From contig MNQS01000105.1 of the NCBI GenBank assembly GCA_001915545.1, forward strand, positions 38,379-102,378: a stretch of 64,000 nt of DNA, in the 5' to 3' direction. Numbering within the stretch: the first letter of the stretch is position 1; each line of letters opens with the position of its first letter. The notes under the pieces are model-generated. The model searched no databases and was not told where the DNA came from. It worked only from the letters and a program-made list of their open reading frames with translations. Below are positions 62,830 through 64,000 of the stretch, one piece after another. Both the position numbers and the translations under genes were made by a program. This DNA is from Bacteroides sp. 43_108. Lineage in GTDB: Bacteria; Bacteroidota; Bacteroidia; Bacteroidales; Bacteroidaceae.

Positions 62830-63884
62830 AATTTCAATTAAAAAGGTACGATTAAAAGGAACAGATGCTGGAGAAGAATCTGTAATTGATTCGTTTCAAT
62901 CCCATAAGGTACGATTAAAAGGCAAAGAAAGAATTTAAAATCGGAGAAGTGTTTCAGTGGTTTCAATTCCATAAGGTACGATTAAAAGTTACGCCGCTTC
63001 GGCATGAGGCAATATGTCATTACCGTTTCAATTCCATAAGGTACGATTAAAAGCGGTTCAAGTGTTGCTCCAACAGCATTCCAGGCAGTTTCAATTCCAT
63101 AAGGTACGATTAAAAGAACTCTATGATGTCCTGACATCTGATTCTATGTAGTTTCAATTCCATAAGGTACGATTAAAAGTTTCGAAAAGATTTTGCTCTA
63201 ATGCTCGTCTTCTGTTTCAATTCCATAAGGTACGATTAAAAGTACCGAGAAGCCTTAATACCAGCGCAAGCAGAACAAGTTTCAATTCCATAAGGTACGA
63301 TTAAAAGCAATGGGAGCGTGTGAATCCTTCAACATTTAATTGTTTCAATTCCATAAGGTACGATTAAAAGTACAACAGATTTAGCCAAATCCATCATATT
63401 GAGACCGTTTCAATTCCATAAGGTACGATTAAAAGAAATACTAATCTTATTGATGATAATGCTGCTACGCTGTTTCAATTCCATAAGGTACGATTAAAAG
63501 CACTCTCTATCAGGTTCAGGCTGCTTTCCTTGGGAGTTTCAATTCCATAAGGTACGATTAAAAGTTTTTGAATTTCAAGGTAGCACTCCATCACTTTTGT
63601 TTCAATTCCATAAGGTACGATTAAAAGGCACTCCCTGCACGTTCTGTATGGCGTCTACGCACTGTTTCAATTCCATAAGGTACGATTAAAAGCCTGCTGC
63701 AAAGCCAGAAAGGTGAGCTTCGTGCGCGTTTCAATTCCATAAGGTACGATTAAAAGCACTGACCGTCATGCCGGGCGTAAGTTTTTCCGTGTTTCAATTC
63801 CATAAGGTACGATTAAAAGCAGCAGCGGTTCCCGTCTGTGCCGTAGCAGAACCCGGTTTCAATTCCATAAGGTACGATTAAAAG
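62830..63884 (-). CRISPR. CRISPR array, 17 repeats of 29 bp
   Basis: Repeats of 29 bp start at 62830, 62893, 62960, 63025, 63088, 63151, 63214, 63279, 63342, 63407, 63472, 63536, 63599, 63664, 63728, 63791 and 63856; the 16 spacers have 34-38 bp. Fifteen repeats are identical. The first is degenerate over its 5' half and the second has one change (CCC for TCC), so the old end is on the left. The minus-strand repeat ends ATTGAAAC, the usual crRNA 5' handle, so transcription goes leftward from a leader on the right. Repeat type fits type I-B or III systems; no cas gene is in the window. Confidence 0.97.
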
Positions 63885-64000
63885 TCTTTCCTCCGATAGA
63901 GGGTAAACTTCCAATTTTAGGGTATCCCCTTTTAGACGGGCGCCAGTCGGCACCCGTCTAAAAAAGAATCCACAAATTTAACGATTATTATTTGCATATT
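63885..64000 (-). promoter_or_regulatory. CRISPR leader side with a strong hairpin
   Basis: About 45 bases after the last repeat, TTTTAGACGGG (63930-63940) and CCCGTCTAAAA (63953-63963) form a perfect stem with an inner GCC/GGC, flanked by T or A runs on both sides. It looks like a bidirectional terminator, so the array promoter would lie within 63885-63929 or the hairpin would end a transcript from the right. No gene starts before the window edge. Confidence 0.55.

Overview
This window is from a Bacteroidales chromosome, most likely Bacteroidaceae (Bacteroides or Phocaeicola type). The evidence is the many TAnnTTTG promoter boxes without ribosome binding sites, a CTnDOT-family integrative element, the thiS-E-G-C-H-F order, lipoproteins with BspA or clostripain domains, and an MksFEB condensin. 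The window divides into an accessory half (1-22376) and a core half (22373-64000).

Accessory half. Positions 1-4905 hold an AT-rich array of short, promoterless genes, all on the minus strand. They are separated by seven ~50-60 bp imperfect palindromes (sites A-G), with an eighth, divergent site at 6409-6477 (site H). Each gene and its boundary form a unit whose two ends are reverse complements of each other, as in integron gene cassettes. At least two cassette proteins resemble immunity proteins (an Imm11/DUF1629-like protein and an Imm5-YezG-like fusion). A tyrosine recombinase (6503-7609) lies at the promoter-proximal end. The whole resembles the recombinase-associated acquired interbacterial defence (rAID-1) loci of gut Bacteroidales. 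An IS91-like HUH transposase sits between recombinase and immunity genes in a unit that has the same complementary ends. A TetR regulator follows, with an inverted repeat over the recombinase promoter. From 8543 to 22045 lies the excision/integration end of a CTnDOT-like conjugative element: a methylase-helicase, a DUF1896 protein, topoisomerase III (exc), orf3, two Xis-like proteins, three small regulators and an IntDOT-type integrase with Ser in place of the first catalytic Arg. The chromosomal junction lies just before a YitT-family gene, whose start it has probably altered.

Core half. A TPP riboswitch precedes thiS-thiE-thiG-thiC-thiH-thiF, and a structured repeat lies inside the operon. 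Next come surface and envelope genes: a BspA-repeat lipoprotein, a small lipoprotein, a frameshifted clostripain-like protease, a membrane-bound winged-helix regulator with an outer-membrane barrel protein, and a decaying cluster of TonB-domain lipoproteins. Two further genes are broken (an MBL-fold lipoprotein and an AAA-ATPase/nuclease). Then come a ThiE/TenI paralogue, prs, a B12-radical SAM protein, mksF-mksE-mksB, a higBA toxin-antitoxin pair, tRNA-Thr(CGT), a GH43-like enzyme, carA and carB behind a leader with an attenuator-like fold, and a 17-repeat CRISPR array without cas genes in view. Three intergenic arrays of short palindromes share an exact or near-exact 22 bp period (30281, 49999, 55720); two of them flank the mks operon.
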